Source: Artocarpus heterophyllus (taxonomy: Eukaryota > Streptophyta > Magnoliopsida > Rosales > Moraceae). From it: a stretch of 64,000 nucleotides of DNA. Made by a program: the position numbers and the translations under genes. Each line of letters begins with the position of its first letter. The first letter of the stretch is position 1. The stretch is from assembly GCA_025403435.1 (NCBI GenBank), contig CM046350.1, forward strand, positions 18,635,274-18,699,273. Direction: 5' to 3'. Below, piece by piece: positions 23,939 to 36,991 of this stretch. The notes under the pieces are model-generated. The model was not told the origin of the DNA. It saw nothing but the letters and a program-made list of their open reading frames with translations, and ran no database searches.

Positions 23939-26900
23939 ATGTTTTCAATCAAGCAGTGGTGGTTTCCTCTACTTTTTATCATTGTGTGGAGCTGTGCTGG
24001 AGTACTGTTAACAGACGCTCAACTTCATGCTGATGAAGGTAAGCAGCTTTTGCTGACCTTAATGTGCAGAAACAAAGTACATACATAAGTTTTTTAGTTT
24101 CTTATTTTTTGGTAATGTCTCTTGTCTTTCTTATAATTATTAAACCCATAAACTCCATATATAATGAGTTTGATCTTGGGATGGTAAAAATAGTGCAAGC
24201 TCTAAAAGAAATAGCTGCACAAGTTGGGAAGAAAGACTGGAACTTCAGCATAGACCCCTGCAGTAATCATACAACATGGACAACACCAAAACCCAACGAC
24301 ATGTCATTGTACAACAATACTGTCAATTGCAGTTGCACGTATGGGGTTTGCCACGTTATTCACATGTAAGCAATTCCTAAATTCTTGGTTTGATATGGTT
24401 GTTGTTTCATCAAAGTTTTTTGAACTGAAAACAGGACAAAGGCAATTTATTTTTTTTTCTGGTATTAGAAATAAAATCAACTTTGACCAAGTATAAAAAT
24501 CTAATTTGTCATGTATTTGACCTTAATTTGAATTTGTGCTCCCAAGAGCTCAAGTTTTTTAGGAAAATTGGTTAGCACCAAAGTAGGCAGTCTTGAGTTT
24601 GAACCATTGTAATTTGAATTTATTATTTCTCAAATGTAATTTCTTCTACGCTAGTCTTTAGGTTTTTTTCACCCCTGAATATAAACTTTTCGATTATGCG
24701 ATACAGATTTCTTAAAGGGCAGGATCTTGATGGAGTGCTTCCTCCATCTCTTGCTAAGTTACCGCACCTCGAACAAGTGTAAGGATAAAATTTGGACTAG
24801 TTGTCTTCACCTTCCGTGCATAAAAATTTGAATTGGATCCTTCAAATGCTAACTATGTTATATGTTTTTCTATGTAATCTTTTTTATAGTGATTTTTCAA
24901 GAAACTATCTCCATGGCAACATACCAAGGGAATGGGCTACTATGAAGCACTTGGAATTCCTGTAAATAACTACTTACTTTTGATAAAATTAAAGGTCTGC
25001 CAAATTGATGCCATTTTGGTTTAATTTACAGAACGCGTGACAAAATGCAGGTCTGTCATGGCAAACAACTTAACGGGACCGATTCCTAACTACTTGGGAA
25101 ACATTACAAGTCTCATATATCTGTATAGAATGCCTGCTTTTTCACTCAATTATCAACTATGCTTTTTTTAATCATTTGTTCAAAAATTTGTAGTTAACAA
25201 AGAGAATACTTTCAGGAGCTTAGAGAACAACATGTTCTCAGGCACAGTTCCACCTGACCTGGGGAAATTGGTCCACTTGGTAAATCTGTAAGTTTGATCC
25301 CTTTATCTCCTTTAAATACTTCTGCTATTTTTTGTCTTCTTTTTTTTCTCTATACTGTGTCATGAGAACTATTTATTCTGCATAGCTTAAGATGTCTATC
25401 TTTGGTGCGTGCAGGATTCTTAACGCTAACAATCTCACGGGACAATTACCACTGGCTCTCTTTAATATGAAAAATCTGACAGAACTGTATAGTTTTTGAA
25501 ACTTATAAAATTCTAGAACAAAATATCATGTATCATTTTTTTTTTACATATGTAACATCAATTTTGGCTCCATTTTTACAACATGCAGTAGAATTAGTAG
25601 CAATAACTTCAGGGGAAGAATTCCCAATGTTTTCCACCATTGGCCAAATCTTGAGAAATTGTAAGTGTAATTCCTTACACGCATTCTATATCTCCTCAGG
25701 ACATTAAATGTGTTTACAGGTTTTTAAAAAGTCATGCATTTATGTGTTGTTAACAGAGAAATCCAAGCTAGTGGTCTCGAAGGGCCGATTCCATCCAGTA
25801 TATCCCTGCTAAGTAATTTAACTGAACTGTAAGTCCTTTTTCCTATATATGCTCATGTTACAACTCTTTCTCAAAATCTCAATGTGGTTTCTAAGCAAGG
25901 AAAATATTTTTTCTATTTTCTTTTTCTTTTTTTCCCAATTACTCATGTTCACAATCCAACTTTCCGCAGAAGGATCAGTGACTTGAATGGAGAGCAGCGT
26001 TCAGAATTTCCTCCCTTGGAGAATGCAACAAACTTGAAAAGATTGTAAGTCATTGAGCATTCATGTATAATGCTTATAGTTTGACAATTCATTCATGTTT
26101 AAGTCTTTTTACAATTTAGTTTTTATAATGCAGCTGAGTTCTTAAATTTAAATGATTCATTATAATAGTATATTTTTGGTAAATAGCCAACAGTACAAGA
26201 AATGCAGAACAGCACATCTGAACTGGTATTAGAGAACCCTCAGTTAAGGGTACCTTTATAACATGGAAGTTTATTTATATGACAGGATGTTGAGGAGTTG
26301 TAATCTCTATGGGAAAATCCCTGCATACATATCTCAGATGACACAGCTCCAAAAACTGTAATGGTCCTCTTCCTCTCACCTTCACTAGCGAACCTGCTTA
26401 ACTTTATGTTCTCTAACTTCTTTTTTCCTCCTTCATTTGGGTGCTGTAGAGATCTCAGTTTTAACAAATTGGAAGGTCATATTCCTCAAGATTTGAAAGT
26501 CCTAGAGAAGTTGGAGGAAATGTAAGCAATAACACTAACACATATTTAAATTTTGTAATGCATATGCCGCTTCCAAGCATATTTATGTGGTGATGGCTTG
26601 TTAGAAAATATAATTTTCACAACATAGTTGGTAATAAATGTCGTTAAATAAGAGTTATGGCTGAATTTTTTTTTTGTTAATTTTGGCTTCTTAATTGACA
26701 GATATCTGACAAGCAACTTGCTCAATGGTCCTATTCCTGATTGGGTGATGCAAAGACGTGATTCTAAGCTGTATGTTCACCAATCTAAGTTCCATTAGAT
26801 ATACGTTGTTGTTGTTTTTTTTTTAAATTAAAATAACCCATATTCTTATTTTAAAAAAATATATACTTTTTATTCTTGAAAATATATACACTTTCTTTGT

Positions 26901-29900
26901 CTTCATTAATTATGTATGTTTATGTGCAGTGCGACAGATCTATCTTATAATAACTTTTCTGAGAGCTCTATCCCGCCAACTTGCAGTGAAAATCTGTGAG
27001 AAGACTGTTCTTCCTTATTATTAATTATATCTTGTTTGTCATTTTTTTTTTCCTCCTATAATGAGTCGCTAATTGTTCTCACATCAACTTTCTTTGGTTT
27101 GTTATCAGGAATTTGTTCAGGAGCTTTTCTTCTAAAGACAACTCGTAAGCTTATAACTAATCCTTTAACATAAATATATAGTTCTACTTGCCCTCCCACT
27201 TTTTACTTATATAACTTGAGTTTTTTTTTTTGTTGCCTCATCAATAAGATCTCTTGCAAAGTGCTTCACCAATACATGCCCAAAAGGTATCATTCACTTA
27301 ATTTCATAGCTTCTTTTTTAATAACACGATTAGCAGTTTTCTGTCTCGAAATAATAATAATTCAAGTGCTATTTTTGTACAGATTATTACTCAGTAAACA
27401 TAAATTGTGGTGGAAAAGAAACCGCCATTGGAAAAATTAAATACGAAGCGGATCAATACTCAGGCGGTGATGCAAAATTCAAACCTGAAAGGGGTGGCAT
27501 ATGGGAAAAAAGTACAACGGGAGAGTTCTGGGATAAACCCAGCAAAGATAAAACAAACATGTATATAGCAAACAATGTATCTATACTCAGAATGGACAAC
27601 CCTGATTTGTACACAGATGCCAGTGTCTCTGCTCTTTCTCAAACATATTTTGCGCGTTGCCTTGTGAATGGAAACTACACAGTGAAGCTTCACTTTGCAG
27701 AGATTATTATCAGAGACAATAGATCTTTTCAAAGTCTTGGGAGGAGAATATTTGATGTCTATATTCAGGTAATTAAACTTGCATTCTGAATCTTTAACAT
27801 AATGTTATGCTGTCGAAGAATATCTCGTTAATAAACAATATTGTTGCAGGAAAAATTGGTGTTAAAAGACTTTAATATTATGAAGGAAGCAGGTGGGGCT
27901 GATAAGGCTGTCATTAAGCCATTCAAAAAAGTCAAGGTCAGCAATAGGATTCTAGAAATCCGGTTTCATTGGTCTGCAAAAGGAACAACAGGTGTCCCAA
28001 GGAGGGGAATATATGGTCCTCTTATATCAGCTATCTCTATAGACTCTGGTAAGTCAAGAGAAGTTCCTTTCTTGAAGGCCTAATATGATGATATATATAG
28101 TACATTTAAGTGTATCCCTCTATCATTTGAACTTAATTGAGAATCATAAGAATTCCAAGTAAAATCATGCTTTTGCATCTTAACAGATACCACGCTTGGT
28201 AATATAGTGATAAAAAGATTGAATCCATCACTTCCAATTAATTACTTTTAATACATAAGTTTAGAAACGTTAGAAAAGATGTTTGAGATGAATTTCTGTG
28301 TCTTTAGATGATGATATACTTACACACTAGTATTTTCTGATGTAAATCTTATATTGGATTCTATGAATTAATATTCTCTAATGCAGAATTCAAGCCTCCT
28401 GCAATCAGCAGAAAGGTTGCTATTGAGATTGGTGTTGGCATCACAGGTTTATGCCTTATTTTTGCAATTGCAAGCCTTCTTTGGTGGAAAGGCTTTTTTG
28501 GAGGAAGCGCATCGAGGGAAAAAGGTTCCGACGATAATAAATACACTAGAAATCACAAGTAGTTCATAATAATTTTCCTCAAAATTGCAAGGATTTCATG
28601 ATCATTTCTATGTTATTCAGCTAGGCGACTCGCTGGCTAAACACTAACCCACTTCCTTGAACAGAACTCAGAGGGCTTGACCTGCAAACTGGATTTTTCA
28701 CTTTCAGACAAATCAAAGCTGCTACTAACAACTTTGATCCCACAAACAAGATTGGGGAAGGTGGTTTCGGATCTGTGTACAAGGTACCATTGGGAAGAAA
28801 ACCCATCATTTTTCTTTTCCTCCATTATTTAATTATGCCTTTTAAATAATTTTTCCCTTTATTCCATTTCAATGCAGGGTATACTGTTGGATGGAAGCAT
28901 AATTGCAGTAAAGCAACTTTCATCAAAATCAAGGCAAGGAAATCGCGAGTTTGTAAACGAAATAGGCATGATTTCTGGATTACACCATCCAAATCTTGTT
29001 CGACTGTACGGATGTTGCATTGAAGGGAATCAATTGTTGTTGGTGTATGAATATATGGAAAACAATAGTCTTGCCCGTGCTTTGTTTGGTAAGCTTAACA
29101 AAGTCTTAATATGCATCAATGAGAAATAACAAAACTGAATTATGCAGCGAATAAGATTTTAATTTGATTACAGGTCCAGAGGATGAAAGATTGAGGCTAG
29201 ATTGGCCTACGAGGCATAAAATATGTGTAGGCATAGCAAAAGGCCTGGCTTTTTTACATGAGGAATCAATATTGAGAGTTGTTCATCGAGACATTAAAAC
29301 TACCAACATACTACTTGACAGGGACCTCAATCCTAAGATCTCTGACTTTGGATTGGCCAAGCTTGATGAAGAGGAGAACACTCACATTAGCACGAGAATT
29401 GCGGGAACAGTGTAAGCACGATTTTGCTTCACCAAGTGACGTATTTCTGCATGTGATATGTGCATGATCATCTGCTAGACAAATAACAATGTATATTAAT
29501 GCAGAGGATACATGGCACCAGAATATGCATTATGGGGATACTTGACATATAAAGCTGACGTTTTCAGCTTTGGTGTTGTTGCACTCGAAATTGTTGCTGG
29601 GAAGAGCAACATGAAATATCGACCAAATGAAAACTATGTCTGCCTGGTGGATTGGGTAAGATGGATCTTCTATTTCCCATTGCCATTTTATTTTATATAA
29701 AAAGAAATATATCATTTAAATACTTTTGTTTTTCCTGTCATGAAATCCACAATTCAAAATGTATATTGTCCTTAGGATCTCATACCAGAAAATATCGACT
29801 TTTCCAGGCACTTGTATTACAACAAAAAGGGAATTTAATGGAGCTAGTAGACCCAAACTTGGGGTCTGATTTTAACAAGGAAGAGGCGGTTAGAATGATC

Positions 29901-30236
29901 AAAGTAGCCATATTATGCACAAATCCATCGCCCGCACTTAGACCTACCATGTCTGCAGTTGTGAGCATGCTTGAAGGTCGAACCGTTGTTCATGACTTGA
30001 TTATGGATCCAAGCATTTATGGCGATGAGCTAAGGTTCACAGCCTTGAGGGAGCAGTTCAATCAAATGGCACAATGCAGCCCAAGTGAATCTCAGAGCCT
30101 CGATCAATCTTCGCATGATCTTTATAAGGTCAATCCTGACTCCATAACCGTTTCTGGCAGTGATCTCCACCAGATCACTTCGGCGTCTGTAAATGACAGC
30201 AACATTTCTTCTTTGACATCAAATCATAGCTCTTGA
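23939..30236 (+). CDS. LRR-malectin receptor-like serine/threonine kinase, copy B (intact)
   Basis: 24 exons: 23939-24038, 24194-24365, 24707-24778, 24890-24961, 25051-25122, 25216-25287, 25415-25486, 25589-25660, 25757-25828, 25970-26044, 26286-26357, 26450-26521, 26702-26770, 26930-26995, 27109-27144, 27249-27286, 27383-27768, 27850-28048, 28387-28524, 28665-28783, 28878-29088, 29174-29411, 29505-29655, 29808-30236. They sum to 3075 nt, a 1024-residue open frame, normal for LRR VIII-2 kinases. Order: signal peptide (hydrophobic 8-24, cut near DAQ), LRRs mostly one per 72-nt exon (about 90-375), malectin domain (about 402-596), transmembrane helix (about 607-628), kinase with K694, HRD D792 and DFG D810, then a Ser-rich tail. 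An RD kinase at the plasma membrane; ligand unknown. More diverged from A and C than they are from each other. Confidence 0.93.
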
Positions 30237-31226
30237 ACTTCTTGCATTAGTAAAGAAAAGCTACTGTTTTTCTGTATTTTCTCAGATAAAAAAAACCCTG
30301 TTGTTAATTAGACATTAAAATATCATGCATTAGATTTCAGACCTCCCAGTTGTAAAACATTTAGGAAGCAGTAAATCCTTTGACAAGGTTATAATAATAC
30401 ACGTGATACAGAACATCTTATCTTCACAAAACGTTATGAACGTCATATTTCTCCTACAAAGAATATGTATCTCGAATTATTGTTTTTTTTTTTTTTTTCC
30501 TTTTTGAGGGGCTTCAATTATTGTTTTTAGTTCTATTTGACTTGTCACTCATTTAATTAATAATTCAAAGAAGAGAGTATCTTATCAGAAAGGATAATAC
30601 TTATTATGCATTATAGAAAGATATCTTCTATTGGTTTTTTTATTTACTAATCAAACCAATTGTATTGATAAAATGCAGGATTTGAATTTTCCAAAACTAA
30701 TTAAGTACGCAGATGACCGTGACATAAACATATTAACTGGTATCCTAGAAAGTAACAAGGCTCGTTCTTGTTTTTCTTCTCCATGTTTACAATGTAATTC
30801 CTTTTCTTTTCTTTTCTTTTTAATTATAATTTTATATATTTCTTTTCTCTTTTGGAGCATATCTCGGACCATTAGTCAAATATTTTTGCCAGAAACAAAA
30901 AAAACGACAAGATTGAACCATTCTTTTGATCGTCCTTCTCTTCGACCCTTTTTTTTTCCTTCTTTTTGCCCTGAATCTACGAGCTTTACTTTCATTAAAG
31001 ATTATTATTGGGAGGTAGATTATAATCCTACAAAAGGAAAAACAAAGATAATACATCATGAAATTAATATCTTAACTTATAATTATTCGGGTAAAAAATA
31101 CAAAATAGAGATTTTACTCGTTCAAAACTTCTAGAATTTTGGTATATTTTTAATTGTCATAGTTAAATTCTTTCGTTCTGTCTATATGGCGCTTAGTATG
31201 ATATTCTTATAATATTTGTTTTTGTA
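30237..31226. other. Intergenic region downstream of copy B
   Basis: AT-rich 3' flank of copy B with a T run at 30482-30498. A 167-codon open frame at 30631-31134 is rich in Phe/Ser, resembles no family I know and sits in low-complexity DNA, so it is not called. Confidence 0.5.
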
Positions 31227-31231
31227 TCCAA

Positions 31232-31372
31232 TGTTGGAAAATAATTTTTCATATGGGCCTACATATGTATTTAAATGTGTTGTTTAATGTTATCTTAAGA
31301 TAAAACCTAAATTAAAGTGATATAATTAAGATAAAGTTGAAAGGCTTTTGCGTATTAATATAAAGTATGGAA
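31232..31372 (+). repeat. Inverted fragment of the copia LTR
   Basis: TGTTGGAAAATAATTTTT at 31232 and the following about 140 bases match the complement of 37535 to about 37395, i.e. the first part of the LTR, in opposite orientation to the LTR at the other end. Substitutions are frequent but the alignment is clear over the whole stretch. Confidence 0.75.
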
Positions 31373-31377
31373 GCCCC

Positions 31378-31640
31378 TAGGTATCGAGTTGGTCACGGGC
31401 CTTTGTGGCCCGTTTAAATTGATGCAATTCTGGGCTTCAGCCCAGAATGCATTTTCTTCCCGGGGGTTCACGACCCCTGGTAATCGAGGCCAGGCAGTTG
31501 GCAGAGCCAACCGTCAAAGATACTGCACAGGGCAGCTGAGGCTCTGCTCACCGGCGGGACATCACGGCCGCACCCAGAGGGCACCGTTGCCGGCGGCGGA
31601 ACAGCAAGCCGCCGGTAATCCCACGGGTTTCTGAATGCCT
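31378..31640. repeat. GC-rich repeat, left copy (related to 36180-36600)
   Basis: Shares with 36180-36600, in the same orientation, blocks such as GGGCTTCA...CCCAGAA, TTCTTCCC/TTGCCC, CCAGGCAGTTG, CCGCACCCAGAG and GGAACAGCAAGCCGCC. It is a diverged direct repeat lying after the RNase H remnant of the copia element. Confidence 0.65.
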
Positions 31641-31689
31641 TTAGAAACGATTTCCAAATCGTTTCTGCAAATTGAATTAACTGTGACTT

Positions 31690-34600
31690 AATCTCTATAT
31701 GCTTTGATTTTGAAGAGCTCCTGTTGTTGTTGGAATATAAGACTGCAGATTTATTGTCACAAAACAACTTAAGTGGTCTTTCTATACTTTTCACAATCCG
31801 CAGCCCAATGACAAAGTTTCGCAGCCATATTCCATGATTGGATGCCTCATAACATGCTATAAATTCTACCTCCATAGTAGAAGAAGCTATGAGTGACTGC
31901 TTAGCACTCCTCTAAGAAATAGCTCCTCCAGCAAGCAAAAAAATATAGCCCGAAGTGGATCGATGACTATCTTGACATCTAGCAAAATCTGAATTTGAAT
32001 AACCAATGATCTCGAGTTGGTATGACCTTCTATATGTAAGCATGTGATCTTTTGTTCTCTGTAAATATCGCATAACCCGTTTGGTTGCTTTCCAATGATC
32101 CATTCCAAGGTTACTCAAATATCTACCCAACAATCCAACAATGTATGCTATATCTGGACGAGTACAAACTTGAGCATACATTAGACTCCCAACAGCTGAT
32201 GCATATAGGATCTTTGCCATTTCCTTAACCTCAAGGTCGTTCTTAGGACACTGACTTAAACTGAACTTATCTCCTTTAGCCACAAGGGTATCTCCTGGTT
32301 TACAATCCTGCATGCCAAATCTTTTAAGTTCCTTTTCGATATAGCTCTTTTGTGATAACCCAAGTATGCCCCGAGAGCGATCTCGGTGTATTTTAATTCC
32401 TAACACAAAAGAGGCGTTACCAAGATCTTTCATTTCAAATTTCTTTGATAGAAATCTCTTGGTTTCGTGCAATAAGCCTATATCATTGGTGGCAAGTAGT
32501 ATATCATCAACATACAATACCAGAAGAATACACTTGCTCCCACTGAACTTATGGTATATAAGTCATCTACAGTGTTCATCTCGAAACCGAATGAGACTAT
32601 CACTTGATGAAATTTGTAATACCATTGACGAGAAGCTTGCTTAAGCCCATAGATGAATTTCTTTAATTTGCAAACCATCTTCTTTGGGTCTCCCAACTCA
32701 AAGTTTTCTGGCTTCACCATATAGATCGTTTCATCAATGTCGCCATTTAGAAACGCCGTCTTAACATCCATCTGATGTAGCTCAAGATCAAAATATGCTA
32801 CAAGTGCCATAATTGTCCTAAAAGAGTCTTTCATTGAAACCGGAGAGAAAGTCTCTTTATAATCAATGCCTTCCTTTTGAGTAAAGCCTTTAGCGACAAG
32901 ACGAGCCTTATATCGCTCTACATCATCCTTCGAATCCCTCTTGGTTTTAAATATCCATTTACAACCAATGAGCTTCGCACCTTCAGGCAATGGAACAAGA
33001 TCCCAAACGTCATTGTCATTCATAGACTTTATCTCATCCTTCATGGCATCCATCCACTTTTGAGAGTTTGAACTATGCATAGCTTGACGGACATTGATTG
33101 GATCATCATCCATCAATCCAACACTTTCCTCATGTTCTTGGAGAAATGCTATGTAATCATCCGGAATAGCACTTCTTTTCTCTCTAGTGGATCTCCTTAA
33201 TGACACAAGTTCCTGAGGTTCTGCTTCTTGAGGTTGTTGAGTTTGTACCTGAAGGGGTTGAACGACTATGTCTGGTTGTTCTTGATATGCAACTTGATCA
33301 ATGTCAGGGATAGAAGCCTGAACATTATCAAAAGCAATTGTGAGAATAGGAACCAATCCCTCTTGAACAAGAGGAACAAGATCAAATTCATCCTCAAAGA
33401 CAAAGTCTCTAACCTTATTTCTCCCCCCAAACTCAATATCCTTAAAGAATGTTGCAATTCCCGTCTCAAAAATAGCCTTAGTAGTGGGATCATAAAATTT
33501 GTAACCCCTTGACCGTTCAGAGTAACCAATGAAATAGCAGCTCACTGTCTTGGAGTCCAATTTTTTTTCATTGCGCCTATAAGGTCTTGCTTCCACTGGG
33601 CAACCCCAAGTATGTAAATGCTTCAGACTAGGCCTTTTGTCAGTCCAAAGCTCATAAGGTGTTTTAGCTGCTGCTTTTGTTGGCATTCTGTTGAGAATGG
33701 AAGCTGCAGTCTTTAGTGCTTCACCCCAGAGGGATTCAGGCAAGGTGGAATGACAAATCATACTCCTCACCATGTCCTTAAGTGTCCAGTTTCGTCTCTC
33801 AGCTACACCATTCATGCAGGGTGAACCTGGCATGGTATATTGAAGGATTATCCCACATGCCTCTAGGAATTTAACAAAAGGTCCTGAACGTTGTTCACCT
33901 GATCCGTCATATCTGCCATAGTACTCACCACCACGATCAGATCTGACGCCCTTAATTCTTTTACTGAGTTGAAGCTCAACCTCAGCCTTATATGATTTGA
34001 ACACGTCCAAAGTCTGTGACTTCTCATGTATGAGATATAGGTAGCCATACCGGGAGTAATCGTCTATAAACGATACAAAATATTGTTGACCATTCCATGA
34101 AGCCACAGGAAATGGTCCATAAATGTCCGTATGTATCAATTCTAAGACATCCGTAGGTCTATTGGCACTCAATCCCCTTTTGTTTGTCTATTACCCTTTA
34201 ATACAATTAACACAGGTTTCAAAATTTATAAAATCAAGGGAATTAAGAATTCCATCTGACACAAGCTTTTCCATCCTTTTCTTTGAAATATGTCCCAATC
34301 GCTTATGCCATAAAACAACAGAATTCTCATCGGTTAATTTACGTTTTATGCCACAAGAACTAACATGCAAGGTTTCATTATAAGAAGCAATTGTATCAAG
34401 CAAATATAGGTTATCTTGAAATGATAAAGAACCAGTACTAATAACAATAGAAATTAAAGTCCACCTAAACGACGGTACAACAAAAGTGTCTTTCAAATTC
34501 AAATAATAGCCGAAACTTAATAATAACCTAAAGTACCCTATTGCTTCAACTTCTACCGATTTGCCATCTCTCACATAGATGAATCTTTCAGCATTAATTG

Positions 34601-35489
34601 GCTTTCGGTAGCTCAGGCAACCCTGCATAGACACACTTATATGAATAGTGGCACCTGAATCAATCCAACAAGTGTGTCTTGGCACTGAAGTTAAACTAAC
34701 CTCAGAACAAACCAAATTGAGAAGCATACCTTTCTTTGCACGCCAAGCATGATACTTGGTGCAGACCTTCTTCATGTGTCCAGGTTTACCACAAAAGAAA
34801 CAACTGTGATTTTCATCCTTATCCTTATGTTGTTTCTTTTGTGCTGGATCTTTAGCAGCTTCATTACTTTTCTTTCTTTTCTTCTTCTTGTCATTAGAGG
34901 AGCTAGCCAAGTGAACACTTTTAGTCTTCTCTTGCTTCAGTCTTTCTTCCTCTTGCACACAATAAGAAATTAACTCATTAAGAGTCCATTTCTCTTTCTG
35001 ACAGTTGTAACTGATCTTGAATTGGTTGAGTTATGCAAGAAGAGAAATCAAGACAAGATGCACTAGAAGATCCTTAGAAATTTCCAGATCTAGTGTCTTT
35101 AATCTTGAAACGAGATGAGACATTTCCATAATGTACTCCCTTATGTTTCCTTTTGCTTTGTACCTCATTGTAATCAGGCTCGCCAAAAGCGTGCTTGTTT
35201 TAGCCTTATCATTCTTTGCAAAGCATTTCTTAATGGCCTCAAGGAAACCCTTGGCTGTTGTGACCTCATCAGGTACAGTGCCCCTGAAGACTTCTGGAAT
35301 GGCTCTCTTAATAATCATCAGACTTATTCCGTTAGAACGATCCCATCTTTCAAGTTCCTTTTTATCCTCAGTGGAACTAGAATCTGTAATAGTGGGACGT
35401 TCAACCCTTATGGCTAAGTCTAGATCTAGGCAACCGAGAACGATCAACACATTCTCTTTCCAGTCCTTGAAGTTAGTCCCATTCAGCAT
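31690..35489 (-). pseudogene. Ty1-copia gag-pol pseudogene
   Basis: Domains in order on the - strand: gag (from ATG 35489, MLNGTNFKDW), stop near 35031, CCHC zinc knuckle CFFCGKPGHMKKVC (about 34805), protease CWIDSGATIH (about 34670), GAG-pre-integrase LWHKRLGHISKKRM (about 34290), paired stops TAA-TAG near 34190, integrase core ([27 protein letters not shown]; 34130-33770), reverse transcriptase ([21 protein letters not shown]; about 32900-32730), a frame change near 32520, [11 protein letters not shown], and RNase H (DNKSAVLYS, KHIEIK) after another stop at about 31912. Each break is enough to inactivate it. Confidence 0.88.
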
Positions 35490-36020
35490 AAGAATGAAAT
35501 TAACATTTACAGATATCGAGGAAGATGATGCTATAGCTGAACAAAGAACAAAATCACATATTCACATAAGACTTCACATAAAACACCAATAAAATTCAAA
35601 CAATGATTAATCCCATCACAAGAAACCTGTAACAACATTAATATTTAGTTTTTGGACTTAAATATTAACTTGTAAGTGGTATTCTTGGTGTAGTGATCAA
35701 ATATTAACAATAAATCATATCAAATAATAAGCTAATCTTTGGATTTACTTATCATTTATATGCCAAAAATAACTATATAATTGTTACATATTTATCACTA
35801 CAAGTATGAATTTAATTCGGTCAAATATTAAACTTCCTTTGGGCCGATTAATATTCTCATGAATTAAATTCACACAACCATCTTAATATCACAAATTAAT
35901 TAACATTCACAAAAGATGGTACTTTGGCAGCTTATTGATTCAATTAATTAGTTGTTAATATTAATAATCTAAAAACACAATTTGAATTTTAAAGTTGCAC
36001 CCAAAAATGACCACAAAAAA

Positions 36021-36077
36021 AGTCAAAAAGTCAACCAGGTCAAAGTCAACGTTGACCGTTGACCCTTACCAGGTCAA
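36021..36077. promoter_or_regulatory. Cluster of W-box cores in the copia leader
   Basis: AGTCAA/GGTCAA and TTGACC cores occur seven times in 57 bases (around 36021, 36029, 36038, 36044, 36052, 36059 and 36072), in both orientations. Candidate WRKY binding region just upstream of gag in element sense. Confidence 0.5.
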
Positions 36078-36179
36078 AGGCGACCGGGTTGGATTGTGGA
36101 CCGAGTCAGGTTAACCCAACCTGGGTCCACATTCAAGCCCCCCCCCCCCCCGGTTCTTTTTTTTTTTTTTATTTGGGTC

Positions 36180-36600
36180 AACCAGGGGTTGAGCCCCTGG
36201 GTTACTGCCTGGTTACGAGCCCATGTGGTCCGTGTAAAGAAGGTGCTCTTTTGGGCTTCACCTGGGCTGAAGCCCAGAACTTCTTCTTGCCCAGGAGTCG
36301 CGACTTCTGGGAAACGATCCCAGGCAGTTGCAACGGCTGCCGCCAAAGATCCACCCCGCCGATCTACCAACCTACGCGACTTGACGGTCGCACCCAGAGA
36401 GTGCCGGCGCAGACGGCGGAGCAGCAAGCCGCCAACCCTCTCTCTTTGGTGAAACCGAACAGGCCGGCTGAACGGCGGTCAAGGCCGTCGTTTTCACTAC
36501 TCTGCCGCAGCCAAGGACCACGCCTTTTTTTGTTTCCGGCGCCGCTTGAGGGTCGCGACCGATGTTCTTTGCCGGTGGCAGTGAGATTGCCACCGGTAGT
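36180..36600. repeat. GC-rich leader repeat, right copy
   Basis: Leader segment of the copia element on the - strand, related to 31378-31640 in direct orientation. It starts after a C run (36140-36150) and a T run (36158-36170). Open frames through it have no recognisable product. Confidence 0.6.
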
Positions 36601-36977
36601 CCGACAGGTTACTTAACCCATATGCATGAAATCGTATCTACAAAACCAGATTTCATCGTTTTCTTTTCTTTTCTTTTCTTTTTTTTAAATTGAATGCAGC
36701 CTTGTTGCACGAAAGAAGGAAAAACAAAAGTTCAACAATTTAATAACAATTATGCAACAGCCATAATTAAATGAACGGCAGCCTCAATCAATGCACATCG
36801 ACATGCGTGTTCAATATCGTAAATGAGAGAAAGTTTCTCTCTAGATTCATATAAACACGCAAACCAAAAATTCATCTTTACATATAAACCGAATAATGCA
36901 ATATACTATAATCTTTATCAACGTAAAATTTAACCAAAAATTTGAGAAAATATTTCTCAATAATTCAACATAAAATC

Positions 36978-36989
36978 GCTCTGATGCCA
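36978..36989 (-). other. Primer-binding site of the copia element
   Basis: The - strand reads TGGCATCAGAGC, one mismatch from the canonical initiator tRNA-Met site, 2 bases inside the LTR end CCAACA. A second, weaker version (GTGACATCAGAG) lies about 78 bases away inside the LTR at about 37057-37068, as part of a local tandem duplication. Confidence 0.7.
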
Positions 36990-36991
36990 CT

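Noticed and set aside
30631..31134. 167-codon open frame between copy B and the copia element
   Set aside because: Phe/Ser-rich low-complexity translation with no recognisable domain; probably fortuitous.
36059..36616. 185-codon open frame and overlapping frames in the GC-rich leader
   Set aside because: Stop-poor because of GC content; a diverged repeat of 31378-31640 where the frame is not kept.
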